From positions 64,001-114,269 of the IMG/VR virus record IMGVR_UViG_3300020158_000005: a stretch of 50,269 bases of DNA; one strand, 5' to 3'. This document shows positions 32,980-40,293 of the stretch, piece after piece (within the stretch, counting starts at the first letter, position 1; each line of letters begins with the position of its first letter). The notes under the pieces were generated by a model. It was not told the DNA's origin, ran no database searches, and saw only the letters and a program-made list of their open reading frames with translations. The DNA comes from a virus. Position numbers and translations under genes: made by a program.

Positions 32980-33621
32980 ATGAAGAGACCTTTTCAAGGA
33001 AATATTAGATATTTCCAAAATTGTGATACCCCTATTAAAGCTTATTTTCTTGGTTTTATAGCTGCAGATGGTTGTCTATTAAGTAATGGAAAAAATTCCA
33101 TTTCTCTTTCAATAACATTATCTGAAGTAGATAGAAATCTTTTAAACAAGTTAAAAGAAGAAATAGGTTGTGAACATAGAATTTATAATATAAGAGGTAA
33201 AATGACACATAATAAAGACAAAGAAAAATATCATTGTCGTTTTCAATTGTGTAATAAACTACTTATTTCAGATTTAATGAGTTATGGATTCACAGAACGT
33301 AAATCTATAACTATGCCTAATATACTACAAAATATACCTAAAGAATTTAGAGATTCTTTTATTTTGGGATATTTTGATGGAGATGGTAGTATTTCTTACA
33401 ATATAGCAAGTAAACAACATGTTATCTCTTTTCGAGGAACAGAAGAATTTCTACAAAGTTTTGTAGAAACACTTCAGTTTGAAAAGTATAGGTTAATTAA
33501 AGATAAACAAAAGAATTGCTTTACTCTAACTGCTTGGCGTAAATCTGATATTCAAAAATTCAAACAAATATATAATAATAAAGAATTTTATTTAACTAGA
33601 AAATTTATTAAATTTCCTTAA
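32980..33621 (+). CDS. LAGLIDADG homing endonuclease inside the intron (antisense)
   Basis: The 213-aa protein has two LAGLIDADG motifs: IKAYFLGFIAADGCLL (~residues 17-32) and FILGYFDGDGSISY (~126-139), both with the metal-binding Asp. It is a single-chain homing enzyme that would cut the uninterrupted JAB gene and promote intron spread. It is the only rightward gene in the 14.2-50.3 kb block and has its own promoter. Intron-borne endonucleases are usually on the sense strand, so the orientation is unusual. Confidence 0.88.
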   Translation: MKRPFQGNIRYFQNCDTPIKAYFLGFIAADGCLLSNGKNSISLSITLSEVDRNLLNKLKEEIGCEHRIYNIRGKMTHNKDKEKYHCRFQLCNKLLISDLMSYGFTERKSITMPNILQNIPKEFRDSFILGYFDGDGSISYNIASKQHVISFRGTEEFLQSFVETLQFEKYRLIKDKQKNCFTLTAWRKSDIQKFKQIYNNKEFYLTRKFIKFP

Positions 33622-33836
33622 AAATCAATAAAGACCAGACTATATCATCTTCCTATTTCACTATAGGAAGTCGGGTTCTCGTGTTAGCTTCATCACCGTT
33701 CTGGTGGTATGCTATTAGTCGTTGCACCTTCATTCTATTCCTAGAAAGCTCGGCTCAGGATTGGAGCTTTTTAACTCTTTCCCTGAATTCTCCCAATTGT
33801 TAATATACATTACTGTATAAGAGCACCATTATGTCA

Positions 33837-34199
33837 ATGCGTGTGAATATGATGATTCTTTTGAGTTCCGTCCATTAATCCAGGATAAGCTTCATAAAGC
33901 TCAATAATATCGGCAGATTTAAATCCACCCTTATCTACTTCATATCCTGTAAATCCAGAAGTTCCAATATCTACTAAATAAATATCTTCACAGATGATAG
34001 TCCATTCATCTAAATCATTAATTGTTTTAATTTCGGAAGTGATAAGTTCACCACTCCATTCAATAGCTCCACACTGTTTGTGTAGATAATCAATTTGTTT
34101 TTTTAATTTCTCTGTAATAATCACTGTAGGTTTATTACTTAATTCTAGTCTATCCAAACACTGCTTGGTAACGTAGGGTTTTTGCACTTTGGTATCCAT
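33837..34199 (-). CDS. JAB/JAMM peptidase, exon 1
   Basis: Residues 1-121 hold the first half of the JAB fold: PTVIITEKLKKQIDYLHKQ, then IEWSGELI with the catalytic Glu47 and finally NHHIHTH with the zinc ligands His119 and His121. Without splicing the frame runs one codon further into a TGA (33836-33834). The start at 34199 lies inside the end of the E2-like gene by 50 bases. This is the only in-frame ATG before the fold starts. Homologues act as ubiquitin-like isopeptidases or precursor-processing enzymes. See exon 2 for the rest. Confidence 0.85.
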
Positions 34200-35304
34200 A
34201 ATCTAAATTAAATTTGTTAAGTTCTTCTTTTAATAATTGGTTATAATAATTTATCACATCTCCTGAAAGAGGAATAGAAGTTTTATCTTCTATTTCATCC
34301 ACGCTTTCATCATAAATTTTTGCTCCTATTTTTTCTCCTTTAAAATTAAGAGATAGTCTTTTTACATTTTCTTGTCTCCTTTTTAATAATTCTTTTATTC
34401 TATCTCTTGTAATTCCTAAATCCCTCACCTTACTATTTTCTTTATAGAATTCTAAAAGAGTAGGATGGTGAGCAATCACTTTTATTCCTTCATTATATTG
34501 GAATACTTCTTCAGGAATATTTGGTAATAGTCTATAAAATTCTACATTTGCTTGAGCAGAATCACTACTTAAGCCATACCCTATACCTGCCATTTTTATA
34601 TATGGACCGCCTTCTAAGCTCTCCCATATTAAATAATTCTCTAAACTAAAGAATAATAAATACCAACCTTCTGGAGTAGGTTCTATTAATAGGCTATTTA
34701 TTATCAGCCCAAATTCACTGCTACCGAGGCAAAATCCTCTATATTCACATAAACAACCACTTGGTAAATGAGAATGTCCATAATTAGAAGCGTATTCTTT
34801 TAAATGTAAAGTGGTTCTAGTTCCATAAAAGTTTATACTCACTTTATGTACATCTTCAACAGTACGTGGATGAATACAAAATTTAACATATAAATCTTTA
34901 ATTACATGAGAGTCCTCTCTGGAATTAGTGATGGTGAATTCAGGGAAATGTATAATAATGTCAAAAGATAAACTACCTGTTTTAACACAACCTACTCTTT
35001 CTGCCCCAAATACTTCATTAGCTATATCCTGAATACTATGTGCATCCAGAGAATATTTACCCCATAATTCCTTTGCTTCAGCTATTCTTATTTTTTCTTT
35101 TTCTTCATCGATAAATCTGTCAATATCAGAAACTTTAAAAGACCATTGTTGAGTTCTTACATCTGTAAAAACCACATCATCCCTTGAAATTTTTTCTATG
35201 GTCATAATTTGACCTAAAAACATATCCATTTGACCCCCATCAGCCCATTCTGGTGGTCTATTACTTGTTAATATTACTTGGTCCCCTTCTCTAAATTCTA
35301 ACAT
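34150..35304 (-). CDS. E2-like conjugating protein with N-terminal SH3-like domain
   Basis: Residues ~1-65 resemble an SH3/MIB-type barrel (EFREGDQVILTSNRPPEW, then GGQMDMFLGQIMTI). Residues ~105-235 fit an E2/UBC-like sandwich: FDIIIHFPEFTITN, KVSINFYGTRTTLHL, then YGHSHLPSG and RGFCLGSSEFG. The H-x-H followed by C-L-G resembles the pattern around the active Cys of prokaryotic E2-like families, making Cys192 the candidate. A basic helical C-terminus (~300-384) follows. Directly downstream are the JAB, E1 and acidic-tail genes, and upstream the two Ubls. The fold call is by motif and context. A structure prediction would be decisive. Confidence 0.62.
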   Translation of the reverse strand: MLEFREGDQVILTSNRPPEWADGGQMDMFLGQIMTIEKISRDDVVFTDVRTQQWSFKVSDIDRFIDEEKEKIRIAEAKELWGKYSLDAHSIQDIANEVFGAERVGCVKTGSLSFDIIIHFPEFTITNSREDSHVIKDLYVKFCIHPRTVEDVHKVSINFYGTRTTLHLKEYASNYGHSHLPSGCLCEYRGFCLGSSEFGLIINSLLIEPTPEGWYLLFFSLENYLIWESLEGGPYIKMAGIGYGLSSDSAQANVEFYRLLPNIPEEVFQYNEGIKVIAHHPTLLEFYKENSKVRDLGITRDRIKELLKRRQENVKRLSLNFKGEKIGAKIYDESVDEIEDKTSIPLSGDVINYYNQLLKEELNKFNLDYGYQSAKTLRYQAVFG

Positions 35305-35320
35305 ATATAAAATTTTTTAA

Positions 35321-35342
35321 AAAGGGGGATTTCTCCCCCTTT
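35321..35342 (-). terminator. Hairpin between Ubl 1 and the E2-like gene
   Basis: Nine-base perfect arms AAAGGGGGA / TCCCCCTTT with loop TTTC. A strong stem directly after the Ubl stop should reduce transcription into the enzyme genes. Confidence 0.8.
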
Positions 35343-35346
35343 ATGA

Positions 35347-35820
35347 TTAACTACGCAATTTCTTAGCTTCAGCCAAAGCTGCTGCTAATTCTTCATCCAC
35401 TACAGGAGCTACTACCTCTGCAACAGCTATTGTAGCTCTAGGTGCTGTGAAGAAACTTTCTACACTGCTTGTTAGAGCTGCTTTTAAAGCTGCAGTCTCC
35501 TGAGCACTTGCTATACGAGCAGTTGCTTTAATTGTTGCTGCAATAGCAGTACCTACAGCATTAGCATCACTATCAGTGATACCTGCCTTATTCTTAGTAG
35601 CAATGATGAACACATTGAAATCTTCTGTAGGAAGAATGCTATCATCTCCTCTAAGAGTGATGTTACCTGGTTTTACAACCACTTCCACTCCATCACCACC
35701 ATTGTAAATACCTGCGAAAGCACTATTTGCTTTCAAATCTCCGAAGGTTACACCTGCGAAATCATTAATTCTTACTGCTGCATTTGTTTTAGCACTTGCT
35801 ACGATTACTTTTCTAGACAT
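35347..35820 (-). CDS. Ubiquitin-like protein, copy 1 (157 aa)
   Basis: After MSRKVIVASAKTNAA the core reads GVTFGDLKAN, then GVEVVVKPGNITLRGDDSIL and PTEDFNVFIIATKNKAG (to ~residue 78). The TFGDLK, LRGDDS-LP and DFNVF-ATKNKAG pattern is that of beta-grasp Ub-like proteins found with E1/E2/JAB genes. The following ~80 residues are Ala-rich helices ending AEAKKLRS. There is no C-terminal Gly-Gly, so if it is conjugated, either processing exposes another end or the mechanism differs. It is a paralogue of the next gene. Confidence 0.72.
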   Translation of the reverse strand: MSRKVIVASAKTNAAVRINDFAGVTFGDLKANSAFAGIYNGGDGVEVVVKPGNITLRGDDSILPTEDFNVFIIATKNKAGITDSDANAVGTAIAATIKATARIASAQETAALKAALTSSVESFFTAPRATIAVAEVVAPVVDEELAAALAEAKKLRS

Positions 35821-35846
35821 TTTATTTATTTTTTATTGTAAATGAA

Positions 35847-35873
35847 AAAAGGGAGCCAATATAGCTCCCTTTT
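35847..35873 (-). terminator. Hairpin between the two Ubl genes
   Basis: Ten-base perfect arms AAAAGGGAGC / GCTCCCTTTT with loop CAATATA, in the 71-base gap between the Ubl genes. Confidence 0.8.
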
Positions 35874-35891
35874 GTTAAAATTTGTTAAATA

Positions 35892-36338
35892 TTATAAACT
35901 CTTAGCTTCAGCTAGAGCTGCTCCCAATTCAATGCAATCTGCATTTCCACCACAATTATCTACTACAGGAATAGATTTTTTGTAACTCTCAATAAAACCA
36001 ATCAAAGCATCTCTAAGAGATGTTAAATTAGCTCCTACAATTTCATCAATTACTTCATTAATTGCTTCTTCAACTTCATAAGCAACATCAGAGCTATCCA
36101 ATCCTGCTTTGTTCTTTGTAGCTACTAAGAACACGTTAAAATCACCTACTGGCAATACACTATCATCACCACGTAAAGTTACGTTTCCTGGTTTAACGAT
36201 AGCTTCTACACCATCACCATTGCCATAAATCCCTGCAAAAATAGGGTCGGCTTTCAAATCACCGAAAGTTGTTCCACTGAATTCAGTACGTGCTGCTGCA
36301 TTAGTTTTTGCACTGGCAATAATTACTTTTCTAGACAT
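35892..36338 (-). CDS. Ubiquitin-like protein, copy 2 (148 aa)
   Basis: The first ~80 residues are closely related to copy 1 (MSRKVIIASAKTNAA, TFGDLKADPIFAGIYG, TLRGDDSVLPVGDFNVF). The C-terminal half differs: acidic helices (EVEEAINEVIDEIV) and a small Cys-containing element VVDNCGGNADCIELG before ALAEAKSL. The final ~8 residues are again like copy 1 (ALAEAK), which suggests a selected C-terminal peptide. As first gene of the cluster with a nearby promoter it should be the most abundant product. Confidence 0.72.
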   Translation of the reverse strand: MSRKVIIASAKTNAAARTEFSGTTFGDLKADPIFAGIYGNGDGVEAIVKPGNVTLRGDDSVLPVGDFNVFLVATKNKAGLDSSDVAYEVEEAINEVIDEIVGANLTSLRDALIGFIESYKKSIPVVDNCGGNADCIELGAALAEAKSL

Positions 36339-36432
36339 AAAATTTTTTTTAATTGTTTAAATTTTCTTTTTTTTCGGATGTTTCCTAATTTCCATTCTGT
36401 TGTTAATGTCCTACCTATCCTTTAAATACTCC

Positions 36433-36464
36433 CTAAGATACATTAATTTTTTCAAACTAACAAA
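36433..36464 (-). promoter_or_regulatory. Candidate promoter of the ubiquitin-like cluster
   Basis: On the minus strand TTTG (36464-36461), 20 bases and TATCTTAG (36440-36433, one mismatch to TAnnTTTG). It lies in the longest gap of this region (36339-36483), which otherwise shows only T/A-rich sequence. A leader of about 90 bases would precede Ubl 2. Confidence 0.5.
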
Positions 36465-36483
36465 TTTTCTTTCAACTTTTTTA

Positions 36484-37242
36484 TTAGAAAGGCAACTCTT
36501 TTAGGAGTTCATTAAGGGTGTTTTCAAACCACCAAATAGTGAATTCTCCGCCATTATTCATTTCTAATAATTGATTAATCTCTGTAAACACTCCTTTTGT
36601 ATCCCATGTTGTTTTAGACCTAGCTACATAGCTAGGATGGTCTAACACAAATATAGGATTTGTAAGAGGATAAACATATTTCTGTAAATACGAAGCTTCC
36701 TTCCCAAGAAACAAAATAGGGACTCCAGGAAAATTCTTTGTAATTACTTCTGCTAAAAAATACTCATAAAACTTTTCCCATACATTAGTATGGCTTCCAA
36801 TTTGACCTTGTATAATAGTAAGGGATTTATTTAATAATAGAACACCTTGGGCTGCTAAATAATGCAAATCATTGGTATAATGTGCATCACATTCAAATTC
36901 CTCTGCAATCCCATCAAAAAACGCTTTTAAGCTAGGTTGTAGCACTCCGTCATTACTATTTGAACAATCCAATGCTATTCCTGTTGCCTGACTACTACCA
37001 TCCTTATATACCCCTGGATAAGGGTCCTGTCCTATTACAATAAGACGTAGATTAGAATAGTTAGTTTCTTTAAAAGCTTTAAATGTATTTTCGCTTGTAG
37101 GAAGTATTTTAGCTCCTTTCATGCTATCATTCTTCAATCGTTTATAGATATTGAAAGCATTTTCTCCCTCAAAAAAATCTTGCATATACCTAGCCCAATC
37201 TCCAAATTTAGGCTCAAAAGATTCCCAATTTAGTTTATTCAT
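36484..37242 (-). CDS. ung: Uracil-DNA glycosylase (family 1)
   Basis: Active-site motifs are intact: GQDPYPG (71-77, catalytic Asp73), the uracil pocket LLLNKSLT (~135-142) and the HPS loop (202-204) that inserts into DNA. The enzyme removes uracil from DNA. The length of 252 aa is slightly above the usual ~225, with an extra C-terminal helix. It overlaps the primase stop by four bases. Encoding it together with dUTPase shows that this phage uses thymine, not uracil, in DNA. Confidence 0.95.
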   Translation of the reverse strand: MNKLNWESFEPKFGDWARYMQDFFEGENAFNIYKRLKNDSMKGAKILPTSENTFKAFKETNYSNLRLIVIGQDPYPGVYKDGSSQATGIALDCSNSNDGVLQPSLKAFFDGIAEEFECDAHYTNDLHYLAAQGVLLLNKSLTIIQGQIGSHTNVWEKFYEYFLAEVITKNFPGVPILFLGKEASYLQKYVYPLTNPIFVLDHPSYVARSKTTWDTKGVFTEINQLLEMNNGGEFTIWWFENTLNELLKELPF

Positions 37243-38210
37243 AAAATTCCTTTACTTTTTAAATGTTCTTCTAGTAGTTTAATATTATACTTTGCAAATT
37301 CTGCAGGGTCATTCACTCCGAATTCTAAATACTCATCAGGAGTGTTATAATGTTTATAGTTATGTTTTTCTGTAGCTATCTTTGATTGTTGTTTTCCTTG
37401 CTCATCGCTACCAAAACACACATAAATATTATCAGATATACTGTTCAGCATATCTACATTACTGTCAAATATTCTAGCATTTTCAGATTGAGTGGACACT
37501 GAACAGAGTCCAAAATTCTTCAACACTAAACTATCCTTCACTGACTTACACACCATTAAATTGTTACAACGATGTAGTCCTTTGGAATACCATAGATAAT
37601 TTCCTGGAACGTTATTTCTCCATTTATCTTTCTTCTCTACACCAATTCTTAATATCTTACATTTATCTACATCAGGAGCATAATAAGCAAACGTGAGTTC
37701 ATCAGGTTTTAACATCACCTTCTTATGGTCTATAGCTAATGCCTTGACCCTATAAACGTCATTCCTTTTGAGGAAATCAGTAGATAAATGATATGAATTC
37801 CAATAAGCTGCATGCTTACTATCATATTTTCCTTCTGTAAATGCAATATGAATCTCTTTAGTTTCATATTTAGACACTTTTTGAATTGAAATAATATTGT
37901 TATTTTCTAAACCTAGTGTTGCTATTATATGGTCCATAGCTTCTTTAAAGATAAATCCATATTTCTTCTGTACGAATTGTAAGGCACTACCAGACTCTCC
38001 TGTAGAAAAATCTTTATAAAGAAAGACTTCTCCCTTGAAAAATATTACAAATGAAGGAGACTTATCTTTTCTTAATGGACTATTAAAAGGCTTACTTAGT
38101 GGAAAACTCCCTATCTCATATTTGAAAATATCTAATCCATTATGTGTAAGGGCTAACACTTCGTCCCAAGTAATCAATTTATGTTCCTTTTTCTGTACTC
38201 CTTTTATCAT
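37239..38210 (-). CDS. DnaG-like primase (Toprim, variant)
   Basis: The N-terminal ~110 residues resemble a DnaG-type primase without zinc finger: FNSPLRKDKSPSFVIFF, FLYKDFSTGESGSALQFVQKKYG. The Toprim part has MVCKSVKDSLVLKNFG (~220-236), where Lys stands where the usual catalytic Glu is, and a late acidic motif VCFGSDEQGKQQ (~268-279). A T-K-S-L/V-K-D variant of this motif recurs in primases of Bacteroidota phages. At 323 aa it is short and has no helicase part, and the DnaB-like helicase is encoded separately. It starts with MIKG like two other replication proteins. Confidence 0.8.
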   Translation of the reverse strand: MIKGVQKKEHKLITWDEVLALTHNGLDIFKYEIGSFPLSKPFNSPLRKDKSPSFVIFFKGEVFLYKDFSTGESGSALQFVQKKYGFIFKEAMDHIIATLGLENNNIISIQKVSKYETKEIHIAFTEGKYDSKHAAYWNSYHLSTDFLKRNDVYRVKALAIDHKKVMLKPDELTFAYYAPDVDKCKILRIGVEKKDKWRNNVPGNYLWYSKGLHRCNNLMVCKSVKDSLVLKNFGLCSVSTQSENARIFDSNVDMLNSISDNIYVCFGSDEQGKQQSKIATEKHNYKHYNTPDEYLEFGVNDPAEFAKYNIKLLEEHLKSKGIL

Positions 38211-38225
38211 AGTGTAAAATTAAAA

Positions 38226-38251
38226 AAAGCTTGGTATTTCTACCAAGCTTT
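38226..38251 (-). terminator. Intrinsic terminator between SSB-like gene and primase
   Basis: Eleven-base perfect stem AAAGCTTGGTA / TACCAAGCTTT with a four-base TTTC loop and T-rich flanks on both strands. Confidence 0.9.
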
Positions 38252-38272
38252 CTAAAAAATAAAAAATGAACA

Positions 38273-39160
38273 CTAATAATCATCCCCAGCCGTACTAATT
38301 TCAGCTTTTGTAGCTGTTGTAGCACTAATATCTGCTGTAGGTTCATATGGAACAAGTTTACCTAATGTATAAGTAGCTTTAAATCCATACTCTCCATCTA
38401 AACCTTCTTTAAATTTCTTAAACGTTTTAGCTTGGTAATCATTACTGAAACTTCCGCTAATAGCACCTTTATAGAATTCCTTACCTAAGAAAGCTTTAGA
38501 CCAAATAGATTGATATTGCTTTACTTCTGTTTCTCCTGCATCATTGGTTTTCTCTACATTACGTACACCAAATAAAGCAACAAAAGAAGTAGCATAATCA
38601 CTATCCACTAACTCTCTAAACTCCTTATAATTACCTCTAAATAAACGTTTTGTGTCAATTGTTACTTCGGTTCCAGGTTGGTTCCAGTCAAGTCTTCCTT
38701 GCCAAGTACGTAAAAATACAGCTAATTCTTCTTCCCCTACTAGAGCCTTTCTCCAAGTTTTAGGTCCTAACAGTTTATTAGTTTTTCTTTCTGTAAAGTT
38801 AGTAAACCATTCAGGGAATGTACCTTCATCATTAGACCAACTAGTGCTACAAGTGCTATTAATTACTTGATGTTTAGTTTCGTCCTTATTCAATCTCACT
38901 TTGTCTATAAGAGAAATATTGTGGTATGCTATACTACCGTCTTGCTTTTCTAGTACAAAACATAAACGCACTCTTGCGTCTCCATCTTTTGTCTCTCCTA
39001 CATAGTCAATTTCATCAGCTTCTTTTTCTCTGTCGGTGATGTCTAAAATACTGTCAAGTTCTTTCCTCGTTGGGTTGACAGCTATCACTTTAACTAATTC
39101 AAAACCTGTAAATAACTCTTGTACGAAAGTACTCTCTTTTCTTTCTTGTCCTTTTATCAT
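38273..39160 (-). CDS. Probable single-stranded DNA-binding protein
   Basis: The 295-aa protein ends in an acidic, aromatic tail (STAGDDY), as many SSBs do. Internal sequence is beta-rich with aromatic residues (VRLCFVLEKQDGSIAYHNISL; TSWSNDEGTFPEWFTNF; FLRTWQGRLDWN), resembling the SSB-like protein of crAss-like and related phages. It stands directly after an annealing-type ATPase and before the primase, the usual place. Strong hairpin termination behind it suggests it is made in larger amounts than the primase. The family call is by pattern and position. Confidence 0.62.
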   Translation of the reverse strand: MIKGQERKESTFVQELFTGFELVKVIAVNPTRKELDSILDITDREKEADEIDYVGETKDGDARVRLCFVLEKQDGSIAYHNISLIDKVRLNKDETKHQVINSTCSTSWSNDEGTFPEWFTNFTERKTNKLLGPKTWRKALVGEEELAVFLRTWQGRLDWNQPGTEVTIDTKRLFRGNYKEFRELVDSDYATSFVALFGVRNVEKTNDAGETEVKQYQSIWSKAFLGKEFYKGAISGSFSNDYQAKTFKKFKEGLDGEYGFKATYTLGKLVPYEPTADISATTATKAEISTAGDDY

Positions 39161-39183
39161 ATTGCTTATTTTAATGTATTGTA

Positions 39184-39852
39184 TTACCCTTCGTAATACT
39201 CTTTTAATTTTTCACTTACTATAGATAGTTTATTCTCTATCTTAATGTCTTCAAACATTCCTCTAGGACTCTTTGCAGGAATTTTACCCATTCTATTTGT
39301 AATGAAATTATAAGAAGTTTTATCCCCTTTACTCTCTACAGACGTGTATAACACCACTGTAAATAATCCTTCCATAACAATTTGTGTGTCAATAGCTTTC
39401 CCTGAAGTTTTAATTTTATAGGAAACAATATCTTCCCCATCTTTCACTTCTTCAGAGTGTGTAAAATAGTAAATATTCAAATCCGAACGTAATTTCTTAC
39501 ATTCCTGTATCATATTTAACATATCCTTAGCCATTAAGCTAAACTTAGTAAATCCTACTTCTGTAGCCTTATTAATAAGGTTAAAAGACATTAGATAATT
39601 AGCATCTTCAATAATCACATCTGTAATATGAAGAGCTTTTTCAGAAATAATCTTTAATTTATTTAGAACATCTATAGGATTGGATGGTTCAAAATAATTC
39701 TTGTTATCTGTATTATACAGTTTCTTACTACCTTTAAATGGAAGTTCTTTTCCGCTTACATTGATGATGTACGTAGTTTTACTGTCTAATGATTCAATAG
39801 ACGAAGATTTACCTGTTCCTGATTCTCCTACAATAGCTGCTAAATTAGCCAT
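39184..39852 (-). CDS. P-loop ATPase, Sak4-like annealing protein
   Basis: Walker A is GESGTGKSSS (residues ~9-18) right at the N-terminus, followed by a strand TTYIINVSGKELPFKGS. A Walker B-like strand DVIIEDANYLMSF occurs at about 79-91, and YFTHSEE at ~130 occupies the sensor position. The length of 222 aa and the order ATPase then SSB fit Sak4-type RecA-core proteins that promote strand annealing with a phage SSB. Other AAA-type functions remain possible. Confidence 0.65.
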   Translation of the reverse strand: MANLAAIVGESGTGKSSSIESLDSKTTYIINVSGKELPFKGSKKLYNTDNKNYFEPSNPIDVLNKLKIISEKALHITDVIIEDANYLMSFNLINKATEVGFTKFSLMAKDMLNMIQECKKLRSDLNIYYFTHSEEVKDGEDIVSYKIKTSGKAIDTQIVMEGLFTVVLYTSVESKGDKTSYNFITNRMGKIPAKSPRGMFEDIKIENKLSIVSEKLKEYYEG

Positions 39853-39855
39853 AAT

Positions 39856-40107
39856 TTATAAATTTTTATAATATTTAAGATACATTAATTGCTGTCTTAT
39901 TCCAAATTCTCTTGTTGCTACATTAGGAGTGAGAATACTATAGCCATTGTACCAAGCTTCTGATAATCTCGCCATTTTATCGACATCAAATATTCTGCTT
40001 CTTCCCTGTATAATTCCTTTATCATCTGCAAAGGAACGTATTACAGCAGTAAGTTCTTCAATTTTCTCACAAGCATTCACTGCTTGATATTTTTCTAATT
40101 CTGTCAT
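39856..40107 (-). CDS. Unknown 83-aa protein
   Basis: A helical protein (MTELEKYQAVNACEKIEEL) with a central basic stretch IQGRSRIFDVDKMARLSEAWYNG. It is the first gene behind the 10-bp repeats at 40111-40140 and lies three bases before the annealing ATPase. It could be a small DNA-binding or accessory protein. No family recognised. Confidence 0.5.
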   Translation of the reverse strand: MTELEKYQAVNACEKIEELTAVIRSFADDKGIIQGRSRIFDVDKMARLSEAWYNGYSILTPNVATREFGIRQQLMYLKYYKNL

Positions 40108-40110
40108 AAA

Positions 40111-40140
40111 TATTCGTATTTATACGTAAATATACGTAAT
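40111..40140. repeat. Three tandem 10-bp units (iteron-like)
   Basis: The units TATTCGTATT, TATACGTAAA and TATACGTAAT follow each other exactly at a 10-base period, and two contain the palindrome TACGTA. The helical-turn spacing places all on one face of DNA. They sit three bases upstream of the 83-aa gene start. A related TTTACGTAT occurs just before the polymerase gene (29847-29855). Confidence 0.6.
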
Positions 40141-40293
40141 TTAGTTGATATTTCCAAATTCTACATTAGATAAATCTTCCCATTTCCATAATTGATTTAC
40201 GTTTTTACTCACTAAAGGAAACCCACAAAATAGTGTTTTATTAGAGTATTCTACTATAGGTAGAGTATTCTTTTGTTTTCTACGTTTTGCCAT
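40141..40293 (-). CDS. Unknown 50-aa protein
   Basis: A frame from ATG 40293 immediately after the upstream stop, starting MAKRRKQKNTLPIVEYSNKT and ending VEFGNIN, with basic N-terminus and three aromatic residues (LWKWEDL). It ends just at the iteron-like repeats. The function is unknown. Confidence 0.45.
   Translation of the reverse strand: MAKRRKQKNTLPIVEYSNKTLFCGFPLVSKNVNQLWKWEDLSNVEFGNIN

Larger units (their letters stand above)
32885..33836 (-). mobile_element. Group I intron in the JAB gene
   Basis: The boundaries are set by restoring the JAMM motif: exon 1 ends GCAT and exon 2 begins CATTCT. The intron ends in G, and exon GCAT can pair with an internal GTGC shortly after the 5' splice site with a terminal U-G wobble. 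The catalytic core is on the minus strand: a P/Q-like AATCCTGAGCCGAGC, an R element GGTGCAACGACTA (33720-33716 is GACTA), and an S element GATATAGTC, with GACTA and TAGTC (33642-33638) forming P7. The intron is 952 bases and carries a homing endonuclease gene on the opposite strand, 3' of the core. Confidence 0.88.
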
